5,972 nt of DNA, taken from Phycisphaerae bacterium (GTDB taxonomy: Bacteria > Planctomycetota > Phycisphaerae > Tepidisphaerales > Tepidisphaeraceae). Positions within the stretch are counted from its first letter, which is position 1. Each line of letters begins with the position of its first letter. Made by a program: the position numbers and the translations under genes. The notes under the pieces are model-generated. The model was not told the origin of the DNA. It made no database searches and worked only from the letters and a program-made list of their open reading frames with translations. The DNA lies in assembly GCA_030448225.1 (NCBI GenBank), contig JAUJNJ010000148.1, forward strand, positions 1 through 5,972. The letters are read 5' to 3'. This document shows positions 1-5,970 of the stretch, piece after piece.

Positions 1-70
1 CGAGCAACGCCGGATTGGCCGCCGTCCGGTGGGCGACGATCAGGACGCGGGTGGGCGTGGAGGACTCCAT
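1..70 (-). CDS. N-terminal fragment of a Usp-like hypothetical protein (gene runs off the left edge)
   Basis: The first 23 codons of a minus-strand gene are visible, beginning at the ATG at 70-68 and leaving the window at base 1. The peptide contains TRVLIVAHRTAANP, a hydrophobic first beta-strand (RVLIVA) followed by a polar loop and the start of a helix. This resembles the opening strand of universal stress protein-like actinobacterial proteins, which often begin with 'VLVVANRTAATP..LL'. That likeness is from memory of the family; the visible piece is too short to fix a function. The start is well supported by an AAGGAGAG ribosome binding site six bases upstream (77-84). It is oriented like the NHL gene at 426-2831, but the 355-bp gap argues against one operon. 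Confidence 0.6.
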   Translation of the reverse strand, partial: MESSTPTRVLIVAHRTAANPALL

Positions 71-76
71 GAGCGG

Positions 77-84
77 CTCTCCTT
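77..84 (-). promoter_or_regulatory. Shine-Dalgarno site of the left-edge gene
   Basis: On the minus strand the sequence reads AAGGAGAG followed by six bases and ATG (70-68). It is a strong match to the anti-SD sequence at normal spacing. It fixes the start of the truncated left-edge gene and contrasts with the two large secreted-protein genes, which have no comparable site. Confidence 0.75.
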
Positions 85-136
85 GAGTGGCGTGCGCTGA
101 CTCGATGGTCCCACGCCGAGCGCGCCCGCGCCAGGT

Positions 137-175
137 CTACCCGCGCTCGATCAGCTCGAGCCGGTAGCCGTCCAG
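137..175 (-). pseudogene. Relic of a glyoxalase/VOC gene 3' end (first copy)
   Basis: The minus strand ends an open frame with LDGYRLELIERG and a TAG stop at 139-137. This matches the C-terminal beta-strand of glyoxalase I/VOC proteins, where the Glu of 'RIELIE' is a metal ligand (compare DPDGYRIELIE in the intact gene at 5593-5970). Nothing upstream in the same frame resembles the rest of the fold: no HTxxRVxD start, no ELTYN segment and no YxHIA segment. The bases 147-172 differ from the two other copies in the window at a single position (160). I read it as a short fossil tail, but a match this short could be coincidence. Confidence 0.4.
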
Positions 176-425
176 CTCGAGAACGCCTGGCCGCGATCCC
201 GTTTCCGGATCGCTGTCATCGACGCGCATGTTGGCGGGTCGGTCGCGGACGACGCCTCCATGACCGGGTCGGCCGAGACGTCGGACCAGGGGACGGGTAC
301 GCCGATCCGGCGCGCGAACCGGGGGCGTCGTCGTCGCAGAGGCACTGCTTCGACAGCGCATCATCGCCGAGCGGATCGCCGCCGCGGCGGCCCTCGGCGT
401 ACGCGGTCAGGAGGGCGGCTTCCCG

Positions 426-2831
426 CTACTTCGCGACGACGAGCTGTACCGACTTCGTGTCGGTCAATCCGCCGCTGGTCGTTGCGGTGATGTCGAGGGT
501 GACGCCGCTCGACGACGTGGCGGTCGCCTTGCGGCTTGCCTTCGCGGTCAGCGTCGTCGACGCCTTGCCGCCCGAATCGAGTGTGAGGGGGTTGGTCGCG
601 AACGTGCAGCTGACGTTCTTCGGGCACCCCGACACGCTGAAGCTGACCGACGAGCCGGCATCGCCGGTCGTCGCGACCGCGACGCTGTATTGCGCCGCTG
701 TGCCGCCGATGTAGGCAGTTGCGCTCGGCGGCGTGACGTCGAGCGTCACGGTCCGCGACGGTTCGGTCGTGTCGCCCGAAGATGACGCGGCGGTGAACGC
801 CCACCTCTGGATGCGGTTGTTGTAGGCGTCGGTGATGAGAAGCCGTCCGTCAGCGTCGGTGGTCAAACCCCTCGGGTCGATGAGCTGCCCGAGGACGGTG
901 CCGTTCGCGCCCCATGCCTCCCATGTGCCGGTCGCGAGATCCTGGCGGAGGATCCGGTCGCCGCCGACGTCGGAAGCGTAGAGGCGGTTGCGCGCTCGGT
1001 CGACCCACACGCCGCCCGGATGCGTCGGCGCCCCGGTGACTGAGGTCCACGCTCCCGCCTCGTAGCGGTAGACCCCGCCCGAACCGGTGGAGTCCGGCGC
1101 GTCAGCGACGTAGAGCACGTCGTTCGCACCGGCCGCGACGCCGCGCGGCGATCGGAAGCTCTGGCCGGCGATCGTGGCCCACCTCGACCCGTTGAACCGG
1201 CGGATGCGGTCGTTGCCCGTGTCCGCCACGTAGATCGTGCCTGCGGTATCGGCGGCGATGCCATAGGGCGCTGAGAACCCGGTGTAGGCGGCGACGAACG
1301 CGCCCGACGTGGTGAACTGCTGTACGCGGTTGTTCGTCGTGTCCGCCACCCAGACGTGGTTGCGCTTCGCGTCGTAGGCGACGCCACGCGGGTTGTGGAA
1401 CTCGCCCTCTCCCGAGCTCGGGGCCGCGTACCCGGAGTTCGCGCTGATGTAGCCCCACTGCCCGAGATACGTTCCGTCGGGGGCGAGCTTCTGGATGCGG
1501 TGGGCGAACGTGTCGGCGATGTAGACGTCGCCAGCCGCGTCGACCGTCACACCGAACGGCCGGGTGACGTAGCCGGCTCCGCGCCCGGCGACGCCGAACG
1601 GATCGATGCTCTTGCGCCCGCCGACGTCGAAGCCTTGGATGCGGTTGTTCGCTGTGTCGGCGACGAAGACGCCGCCGTTCGGATTCTCGTCGAGCGCCGC
1701 GAGCGCCCGCGGGTACTCGAAGTTGCCGTGCTCGGAGCCGAACCTGCCCCACATGCGCTGGAAGACGTAGCTGCCTGCGTCGAACTGCTGGATGCGGTGG
1801 TTGTTGTTGTCGGCGACGTAGAGGTAGTTCGGCGAATGCCAATCCACGCCGACGTCGTACGGGAACCGGAACTGGCCCTGCCCCGTTCCGTACGACCCGA
1901 TCTGTCCCGCGTACGTGACCCCGCCGCTGCCCATGTCGTTCCAGATCAGGACACGGTGATTGCGGTCATCGGCGATGTAGATGCGGCCGGTGCCGCTCGC
2001 GGTCCAGTCGCCCGGGTTCACCGAGACACCCTGGGGATAATTGAGGTGGAAGTTGTGCTCTGACGACGTGCAGTCGCTCGTCGCGTAGCAGTCGGCCAGC
2101 GAGCCGAGGACCCAGTCCGCGTCGGGGCGCGGGACGACCCTGACGCCGTCGCTCGTCGTGGACCCGGCAAGCGGCGATGGCAGGCCCGACACGGCGTCGA
2201 CCGTGAAGCGCTGGACGCGGTGGTTGCGCTGATCGGCAACGTGGACGACGACGGGAGACGTCGTGCCCGGCTTCTGCCAGACGCTGATCCCGCCCGAACC
2301 CGTGTTCTCACCGAGATCGAACTGGCCCTCGCCAGTCCCGTACTCGCCGAACGCGCCGAGCCACGTGCCATCGGTCGACGCGAAGACCTGCACGCGGTCG
2401 TTCTGGCTGTCGAGCACGAAGACGTGTCCGTTGCGATCGGTCGCCACCCCGCCGATGACGCCGAGGCGGCCGTTCTGTCGCCCGTCGGCGTGGCCACCGA
2501 GGTCGAACGCCCATTTCGCGCATGGCAGCGTCCCGCCGCACTCGGACGCCGGGTGGATCGAGAACTTCTGAACCACGGAGCTGTACTGATCGCCCACGAA
2601 GACGTGGGCTCCGCCTGGACTGAAGCCGATCCCCTGCGGGAAGCGAAACACGCCGTGCCCCTGCGGCTCGGCTTGACCGAGGACGCTGCAGGCGTCAGGC
2701 GCGTCACATGGCGCCGCGGGGGTCTGTGTGTGCGTTGCCGAAGCGAGCGCGGGGACGATCGCGGCGACGACGATCGGCGCGACGGCGAGCGCGATCGCGC
2801 GCAGCGGGCGCGATCGCCGGTGGGGAACCAT
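426..2831 (-). CDS. Secreted NHL-repeat beta-propeller protein with C-terminal Ig-like domain
   Basis: An 801-residue exported protein. Residues 1-32 form a signal peptide: basic MVPHRRSRPLR, a hydrophobic core, then ALASA before TH. Twelve NHL-type motifs of the form hAD..N.RIQ.F follow, starting near residues 79, 139, 198, 286, 339, 390, 438, 495, 535, 575, 619 and 666; clear examples are VADNNNHRIQQF, VADTANNRIQGF and VADTTNNRVQQF. Most are preceded by 'P.GVA.D..G' turns. Twelve repeats would suit two six-bladed propellers. Repeat 10 is degenerate (VADAPDSTGSGGVYRY). Residues about 692-801 are a Ser/Thr-rich Ig-like domain. All eight cysteines fall in four CX5C pairs (42/48, 98/104, 248/254, 736/742), suggesting disulfides outside the cell. 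NHL propellers usually bind proteins or sugars; no catalytic residues are evident, so the ligand is unknown. The ATG at 2831 is chosen because the signal peptide starts there and it sits 6 bp from a -10 element. Confidence 0.9.
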   Translation of the reverse strand: MVPHRRSRPLRAIALAVAPIVVAAIVPALASATHTQTPAAPCDAPDACSVLGQAEPQGHGVFRFPQGIGFSPGGAHVFVGDQYSSVVQKFSIHPASECGGTLPCAKWAFDLGGHADGRQNGRLGVIGGVATDRNGHVFVLDSQNDRVQVFASTDGTWLGAFGEYGTGEGQFDLGENTGSGGISVWQKPGTTSPVVVHVADQRNHRVQRFTVDAVSGLPSPLAGSTTSDGVRVVPRPDADWVLGSLADCYATSDCTSSEHNFHLNYPQGVSVNPGDWTASGTGRIYIADDRNHRVLIWNDMGSGGVTYAGQIGSYGTGQGQFRFPYDVGVDWHSPNYLYVADNNNHRIQQFDAGSYVFQRMWGRFGSEHGNFEYPRALAALDENPNGGVFVADTANNRIQGFDVGGRKSIDPFGVAGRGAGYVTRPFGVTVDAAGDVYIADTFAHRIQKLAPDGTYLGQWGYISANSGYAAPSSGEGEFHNPRGVAYDAKRNHVWVADTTNNRVQQFTTSGAFVAAYTGFSAPYGIAADTAGTIYVADTGNDRIRRFNGSRWATIAGQSFRSPRGVAAGANDVLYVADAPDSTGSGGVYRYEAGAWTSVTGAPTHPGGVWVDRARNRLYASDVGGDRILRQDLATGTWEAWGANGTVLGQLIDPRGLTTDADGRLLITDAYNNRIQRWAFTAASSSGDTTEPSRTVTLDVTPPSATAYIGGTAAQYSVAVATTGDAGSSVSFSVSGCPKNVSCTFATNPLTLDSGGKASTTLTAKASRKATATSSSGVTLDITATTSGGLTDTKSVQLVVAK

Positions 2832-2866
2832 GGAGCGAGTATCTGCTCCGTGTCCGGCGCAGTCAA
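2832..2866 (-). promoter_or_regulatory. Predicted leaderless promoter of the NHL gene
   Basis: On the minus strand TTGACT (2866-2861) is separated by exactly 17 bp from GATACT (2843-2838), with six bases between it and the ATG (2831-2829). The -35 matches the housekeeping consensus TTGACA at five of six positions and the -10 matches TATAAT at four of six. Transcription would be expected to start at or within a base or two of the ATG, giving a leaderless mRNA. A GGAG lies 14 bases before the ATG, too far for a good SD site and inside the promoter spacer. The same geometry precedes the PKD gene at 3453. No experiment supports it here. Confidence 0.6.
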
Positions 2867-2894
2867 GGAGACGCGCCGATCGGCTCAGGACGGA

Positions 2895-2929
2895 GTCGGG
2901 CCTTCATGCATCCGCCCACGTGGCCCGAC
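2895..2929. terminator. Possible hairpin downstream of the second VOC relic
   Basis: gtcgggcc (2895-2902) and ggcccgac (2922-2929) form a perfect 8-bp inverted repeat around a 19-base loop. It lies just past the TGA (2942-2940) of the minus-strand VOC relic and before the NHL promoter. It may therefore be the leftover terminator of the vanished VOC gene, shielding the NHL promoter from readthrough. The large loop and lack of a U tract keep this tentative. Confidence 0.3.
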
Positions 2930-2939
2930 GGCCAACCGC

Positions 2940-2981
2940 TCAGGCCGGCGCCCGCTCGATCAGCTCGATCCGGTAGCCGTC
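2940..2981 (-). pseudogene. Relic of a glyoxalase/VOC gene 3' end (second copy)
   Basis: The minus strand encodes DDGYRIELIERAPA and a TGA stop at 2942-2940. This is the typical C-terminus of a glyoxalase/VOC protein, with the metal-ligand Glu of RIELIE. Bases 2956-2981 are identical over 26 bp to 5609-5634 in the intact gloA-like gene. Upstream of residue DD the similarity stops abruptly at about 2982, where the plus strand becomes a GAF-domain coding sequence. The minus frame stays open beyond that (to 3197), but only as a shadow of the GAF frame. The remainder of the VOC gene, with its start and promoter, is missing. Confidence 0.55.
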
Positions 2982-3388
2982 ATCGATCGGAACGACGCGC
3001 TCCAGCACATCACCCACGCCCGGAACGCCGGGATGATCGAGATCGCCGAAGGGCTCGCGGTCGACTGGGCCGACACGGTGTGCCGCCGCGCACTCGAGCG
3101 GGGCATCACGTACACCGACGACGTCGCCCCCACCTTTCCCGACAGCCCCGCCGGCCGGGACCTCGAGCTTCAGACCTACGTCAGCGTCCCGCTGCACAAC
3201 AGCAACGGCGAGGTCGAAGGCACGCTGTGCGCGGCAAGCAGCAGGCAGGTGGCGCTTGGCCAGAAGCCGTCCGCGTCATGGAACGCTTCGCGCAGCTCAT
3301 CACCGACGGAGTCGCCGGCGCTCGCTCCAGCGACCGATCGCGCACCAGCCCCGCCGGCAACGCACGCCTCGAGCCCCGCGGTCACTAG
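2982..3388 (+). pseudogene. 5'-truncated and frameshifted GAF-domain protein gene
   Basis: From about 2982 the plus strand reads a GAF-type sequence: HITHARNAGMIEI, then DWADTVCRRALERG, TYTDDVAPTFPDS, and TYVSVPL.....GEVEGTLCAAS. These are the late strands and helices of a GAF domain, a small-molecule or cofactor-binding sensor module of signalling proteins. After LCAASSRQVALG the frame is lost at 3260/3261; adding one C there restores LGPEAVRVMERFAQLITDGV, the usual closing helix, and the frame then ends at TAG 3386-3388. The first part of the domain, any start codon and any RBS are missing; the first in-frame ATG (3033) lies within the domain. The 5' boundary coincides with the VOC relic on the other strand. 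The single-base loss could be a sequencing error, but the 5' truncation would remain. Confidence 0.7.
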
Positions 3389-3417
3389 GGTGGCACCCCA
3401 GTCTTAGGGGGGAGGGG

Positions 3418-3452
3418 TTGAAGCGCGGCGCAGACGTGCCGATACGCCGCGC
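3418..3452 (+). promoter_or_regulatory. Predicted leaderless promoter of the PKD gene
   Basis: TTGAAG (3418-3423), 17 bp, GATACG (3441-3446) and six bases precede the ATG at 3453. Spacer length, distance to the ATG and the TTGA and GATAC cores are the same as in the NHL gene promoter on the other strand, although the spacers differ in sequence. No SD-like motif lies within 20 bases of the ATG; the nearest purine-rich run (ggggggagggg, 3407-3417) is about 35 bases away, upstream of the -35. A leaderless transcript is predicted. A small dyad, gggtggcaccc (3388-3398), lies 20 bp upstream of the -35 and could be an operator. Confidence 0.55.
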
Positions 3453-5537
3453 ATGCTCCACCCGAATCCTGTGCGCCGCGGCGCTCGTGTCGCGTCCGTC
3501 TGTGCGCTCGCGACGCTTGCGCTCCCGGCATCGGCGCTGGCGACGCCCACCTGGCTGTCGCCGGCCACGCTCGGCGGCACCGCCGGATCGTCCAACCCGG
3601 ACGTCGTCGTCGACGCCGCCGGCAACGTCACGTCCGTCTGGGCCGAACATCCGCACATCTACGCTGCGACGCGCGCCGCAGGCCACGAGTGGGCGCCGCC
3701 GGTGGCCATCACCCCGTCGGTGACCAGCAGCTCGCACGATCCCGCGATCGCCTCCGATGCCGAGGGCAACCTGATCGCCATCTGGGAGCGCTACAGCGGC
3801 TCGCGCTACGTCATCGAGGTCGCGACGAAACCGGCCGGCCAGACCGCGTGGTCGTCGCCCGCCGTCGTCTCGGCGACCGAGATCGGCAGCGGCGAGCAGC
3901 CCGTCATCGCCGCATCGCCGGGCGGCCGCGTCGTCGCGGCCTGGAGCGAGTACGACAGCGCCTCGAGCACATGGCAGATCCGGGCGCGGACCGGCACCAC
4001 GACGACGGGTCTCACGTCCGGGGCCCGGACCGTTTCGAGCGACACGACCGGGCGCGCCTCGGACCCGAGCGTCGACGTCGCGGAGGACGGCGCGCTCATC
4101 GTCGCGTGGTCGTTCACGCCGAGTTCCGGGTCGACCAACAAGGTCAACACCGTCGTGCGCGAGGCGGGCGCCGACTGGCCTGCCTCCGTGACCACACTGG
4201 AGTCGGGGATGTACGCCGGCCGGGCCGCCGCCGCGATCGAGGGCGGCACACCACGCGTCGTCTGGCAGGGGCCGGCCGACCCGACCACGTACAAGGTCAA
4301 GGGCAGGGTCGCGCGCATGAGCGCCGGCAGCTGGACGAAGGCCGATCTCACGTCGGCGATGAGCAGCGTCGCCTTCTTCTCGCTCGACACGAACGCCGTG
4401 GGTGAGGCCGTCGCCGGCTGGCGCGCGTGCCCGAGCGCTTGCGAGTTCCACGCCGCGCTCGCCGCGCCCGGCGGCGACTTCGGCCCGGCGCACACGTTCG
4501 GCCCGGGAGGCGCCGGATCGGTGCGCATCTCCGAGTCGGGAACGGCGACCGCGACGTGGCCGGTTTCCGGCTCCGTGCCGAAGGTCTTCGCTTCCCAGTT
4601 GCGCGATGGCGCCTGGGACGCTCCCGCGGAGGTCTCCGACGGCATGCACACGAGCGAGAGCCCCGCGGTCGGTGTCGACCCCGACGGCAACGCGGCCGTC
4701 GCCTTCACCACCGACCTGCCGAAGGACGCGTTCTCGACGGTCTACAAGACGCAGACCAGGCTCCTCGACGGCGCCGGGCCGCGGCGGCACGCGGTGGAGG
4801 TGCCGGAGACGGCGAACGCCGGCACGCCCGTCTACTTCGCCGTCGACGCGTTCGATCCGTTCGCGCCGAGCGTCGCCGTCGCGTGGGGATTCAGCGACGG
4901 CGGCTCGGCGGAGGGCCGGTCCGTCTCGCACGCGTTCGCGCAGGCGGGCGCACACGTCGTCGTCGTCAAGGCGCAGGACGCCTTCGGCAACGCGTCAACC
5001 GCGACGCGGACGATCACGGTGACCGGCAGCACGTCCGGCGGTGGCGTGACCGACGCCGCACCGGCCGCACCGGCCGCGCCGTCGGACTCCCCAGTCGTCG
5101 TCCCCGGGGCGACGCCCACGCTGGAGTCGCCCGCGCCCGTGTCGGGCGCCGTGCTCGACACCGCCTTGAGGGTGGCCAGCGCGGCGGCGACCAAGGCGCT
5201 CGCGAAGGCGACCATCGCCGAGGTGACCCGTGGCAACGTCGCCTACCGCGTCAAGGCGCCGGGCCCCGGCCAGTACGTCGGCGAACTTCGCGCGCTGGTC
5301 GTGAACGGCAAGGTCGTGAGCGCCGCGCGGCGCAAGCCCGTCGTCCTGGCCCGCGCGAAGCGGACCTTCACCGCCGCCGGCACGGCGACGGTGCGGCTCA
5401 AGCCGACGAAGGCCGGGCGCAGGCTGCTGGTACGGGCGCGGAAGGTGAAGCGCAAGCTCCGTTTGACTCTGAGCACGGGGTTCACGCCGAAGGGCGGGAA
5501 GGCCGTCGTGACGAAGCGCCGGATCCGGATGCGCTGA
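3453..5537 (+). CDS. Secreted repeat protein with PKD domain and basic C-terminal module
   Basis: A 694-residue exported protein. Residues 1-30 are a signal peptide (VRRGARVAS, a hydrophobic stretch, cleavage likely after ALA30). Residues about 47-420 hold eight short repeats of the form P.V..D..G....AW, ending at W63, W111, W164, W219, W271, W323, W369 and F418. The spacing of 46-55 residues fits blades of a sialidase/BNR-like beta-propeller, but no Asp-box or catalytic set is evident. Residues about 445-523 are a PKD domain (YFAVDAFDPF, WGFSDGG, VSHAFAQAGAHVVVVKAQDAFGN). An Ala/Pro linker (524-566) leads to a Lys/Arg-rich module (about 567-694) with RTFTAAGTATVRLKPTKAGRR and FTPKGGKAVV, a type I associate with exported Solirubrobacterales proteins. 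An extracellular binding or wall-associated role is inferred. The only mature cysteines are C326 and C330. The ATG is set by the signal peptide and by the promoter 6 bp upstream. It is divergent from the NHL gene. Confidence 0.88.
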   Translation: MLHPNPVRRGARVASVCALATLALPASALATPTWLSPATLGGTAGSSNPDVVVDAAGNVTSVWAEHPHIYAATRAAGHEWAPPVAITPSVTSSSHDPAIASDAEGNLIAIWERYSGSRYVIEVATKPAGQTAWSSPAVVSATEIGSGEQPVIAASPGGRVVAAWSEYDSASSTWQIRARTGTTTTGLTSGARTVSSDTTGRASDPSVDVAEDGALIVAWSFTPSSGSTNKVNTVVREAGADWPASVTTLESGMYAGRAAAAIEGGTPRVVWQGPADPTTYKVKGRVARMSAGSWTKADLTSAMSSVAFFSLDTNAVGEAVAGWRACPSACEFHAALAAPGGDFGPAHTFGPGGAGSVRISESGTATATWPVSGSVPKVFASQLRDGAWDAPAEVSDGMHTSESPAVGVDPDGNAAVAFTTDLPKDAFSTVYKTQTRLLDGAGPRRHAVEVPETANAGTPVYFAVDAFDPFAPSVAVAWGFSDGGSAEGRSVSHAFAQAGAHVVVVKAQDAFGNASTATRTITVTGSTSGGGVTDAAPAAPAAPSDSPVVVPGATPTLESPAPVSGAVLDTALRVASAAATKALAKATIAEVTRGNVAYRVKAPGPGQYVGELRALVVNGKVVSAARRKPVVLARAKRTFTAAGTATVRLKPTKAGRRLLVRARKVKRKLRLTLSTGFTPKGGKAVVTKRRIRMR

Positions 5538-5554
5538 GCAGTCGGCCCGGTCGC

Positions 5555-5587
5555 CGGCCGAGGAGCCCCCGCGGGGCTCCTCGGCCG
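5555..5587. terminator. Bidirectional terminator hairpin between convergent genes
   Basis: cggccgaggagcccc (5555-5569) pairs perfectly with ggggctcctcggccg (5573-5587), giving a 15-bp GC-rich stem with a three-base loop. It lies 17 bp after the stop of the PKD gene (5535-5537) and 5 bp from the stop of the convergent gloA-like gene (5595-5593). It can serve both transcripts. No U tract follows on either strand, as is common for terminators in high-GC actinobacteria. Confidence 0.85.
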
Positions 5588-5592
5588 CGCGT

Positions 5593-5970
5593 TCACGTCC
5601 GGGCCGCCTCGATCAGCTCGATCCGGTAGCCGTCCGGGTCGCGCACGAAGCAGATGCGCGCCCCGCCCTCCCGCACCTGGTACGGCGGCTTCTCCGGCTC
5701 GATGCCGCTGGAGGCGAGCGCCGCGAGCTTGCCGTCGAGGTCGTCGACGGTGACCGCGATGTGGTTGTAGCCCGTGCCGAGGTCGTACGCGTCGACGCCG
5801 AAGTTGTACGTCAGCTCCAGGCGGGCGCCGTCGCCCGGCAGGCCCATGAACACGTTGACGGCCTCGTCGCGGATCGGCATGCGCATCAGCTCCTCGAAGC
5901 CGAGGGCCTCGTAGAACGCGACGGAGCGGTCGATGTCGCCGATCCGGTAGCAGGTGTGGATGAGCTCCAT
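5593..5970 (-). CDS. gloA: Glyoxalase I (lactoylglutathione lyase-type VOC protein)
   Basis: A 125-residue metal-dependent VOC-fold enzyme, close in length and motifs to bacterial GloA. It would isomerise the hemithioacetal formed from methylglyoxal and a low-molecular-weight thiol to the S-lactoyl thioester in the cytoplasm. The four metal ligands of the family are at the expected places: H5 (IHTCYRIGD), E52 (LELTYNFGVD), H70 (YNHIAV) and E118 (DPDGYRIELIE). The two beta-alpha-beta-beta-beta halves are complete, so the gene looks functional. The ATG at 5970 puts the first ligand at residue 5, as in E. coli GloA; only two bases lie upstream, so no RBS or promoter can be seen. It converges on the PKD gene across a shared terminator. 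Many actinobacteria use mycothiol in place of glutathione, so the thiol partner is uncertain. Its 3' end is the intact version of the two relics at 137-175 and 2940-2981. Confidence 0.9.
   Translation of the reverse strand: MELIHTCYRIGDIDRSVAFYEALGFEELMRMPIRDEAVNVFMGLPGDGARLELTYNFGVDAYDLGTGYNHIAVTVDDLDGKLAALASSGIEPEKPPYQVREGGARICFVRDPDGYRIELIEAART

Larger units (their letters stand above)
71..425. other. Gene-poor stretch between the left-edge gene and the NHL gene
   Basis: This 355-bp stretch holds the leader of the left-edge gene (71 to about 136), a VOC 3'-end relic (137-175) and about 250 bp that I cannot assign. A 14-base self-complementary GC run (gccgccgcggcggc, 378-391) lies about 35 bases beyond the NHL stop and could fold, but it lacks a loop or a U tract. 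Several frames are open across 230-425 on both strands with protein-like runs, for example RIIAERIAAAAALGV on plus and EAALLTAYAEGRRGGDPLG on minus. None has a convincing start, RBS or recognisable domain. It may be decayed coding sequence. Confidence 0.5.

Noticed and set aside
89..117. ggcgtg/cacgcc inverted repeat in the leader of the left-edge gene
   Set aside because: Six base pairs around a 17-base loop is expected by chance in DNA this GC-rich, and it has no terminator or riboswitch hallmarks.
808..1825. Direct DNA repeats of the type tggatgcggttgtt within the NHL gene, as a possible repeat array
   Set aside because: They are the coding repeats for the N(N/H)RIQ motif of each blade, with divergent spacers and lengths. 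Protein repetition explains them; this is not a CRISPR or mobile element.
2940..3197. An 85-residue minus-strand open frame ending in a VOC-like tail, as an intact small gene
   Set aside because: Only the last 14 or so residues look like VOC. The remainder is the reverse complement of the GAF sequence, so I treat it as a relic junction.
2220..3407. A 395-residue plus-strand open frame running through the NHL 5' end into the GAF region
   Set aside because: Only the part after about 2982 resembles a protein family. The rest is antisense to the NHL signal peptide and first repeats, so it is not a real fusion protein.
3300..4955. A 551-residue minus-strand open frame opposite the PKD gene
   Set aside because: It is Arg/Gly-rich low-complexity sequence with no domain, no signal peptide and no RBS. 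It lies opposite a gene with clear domains and is a typical high-GC shadow.
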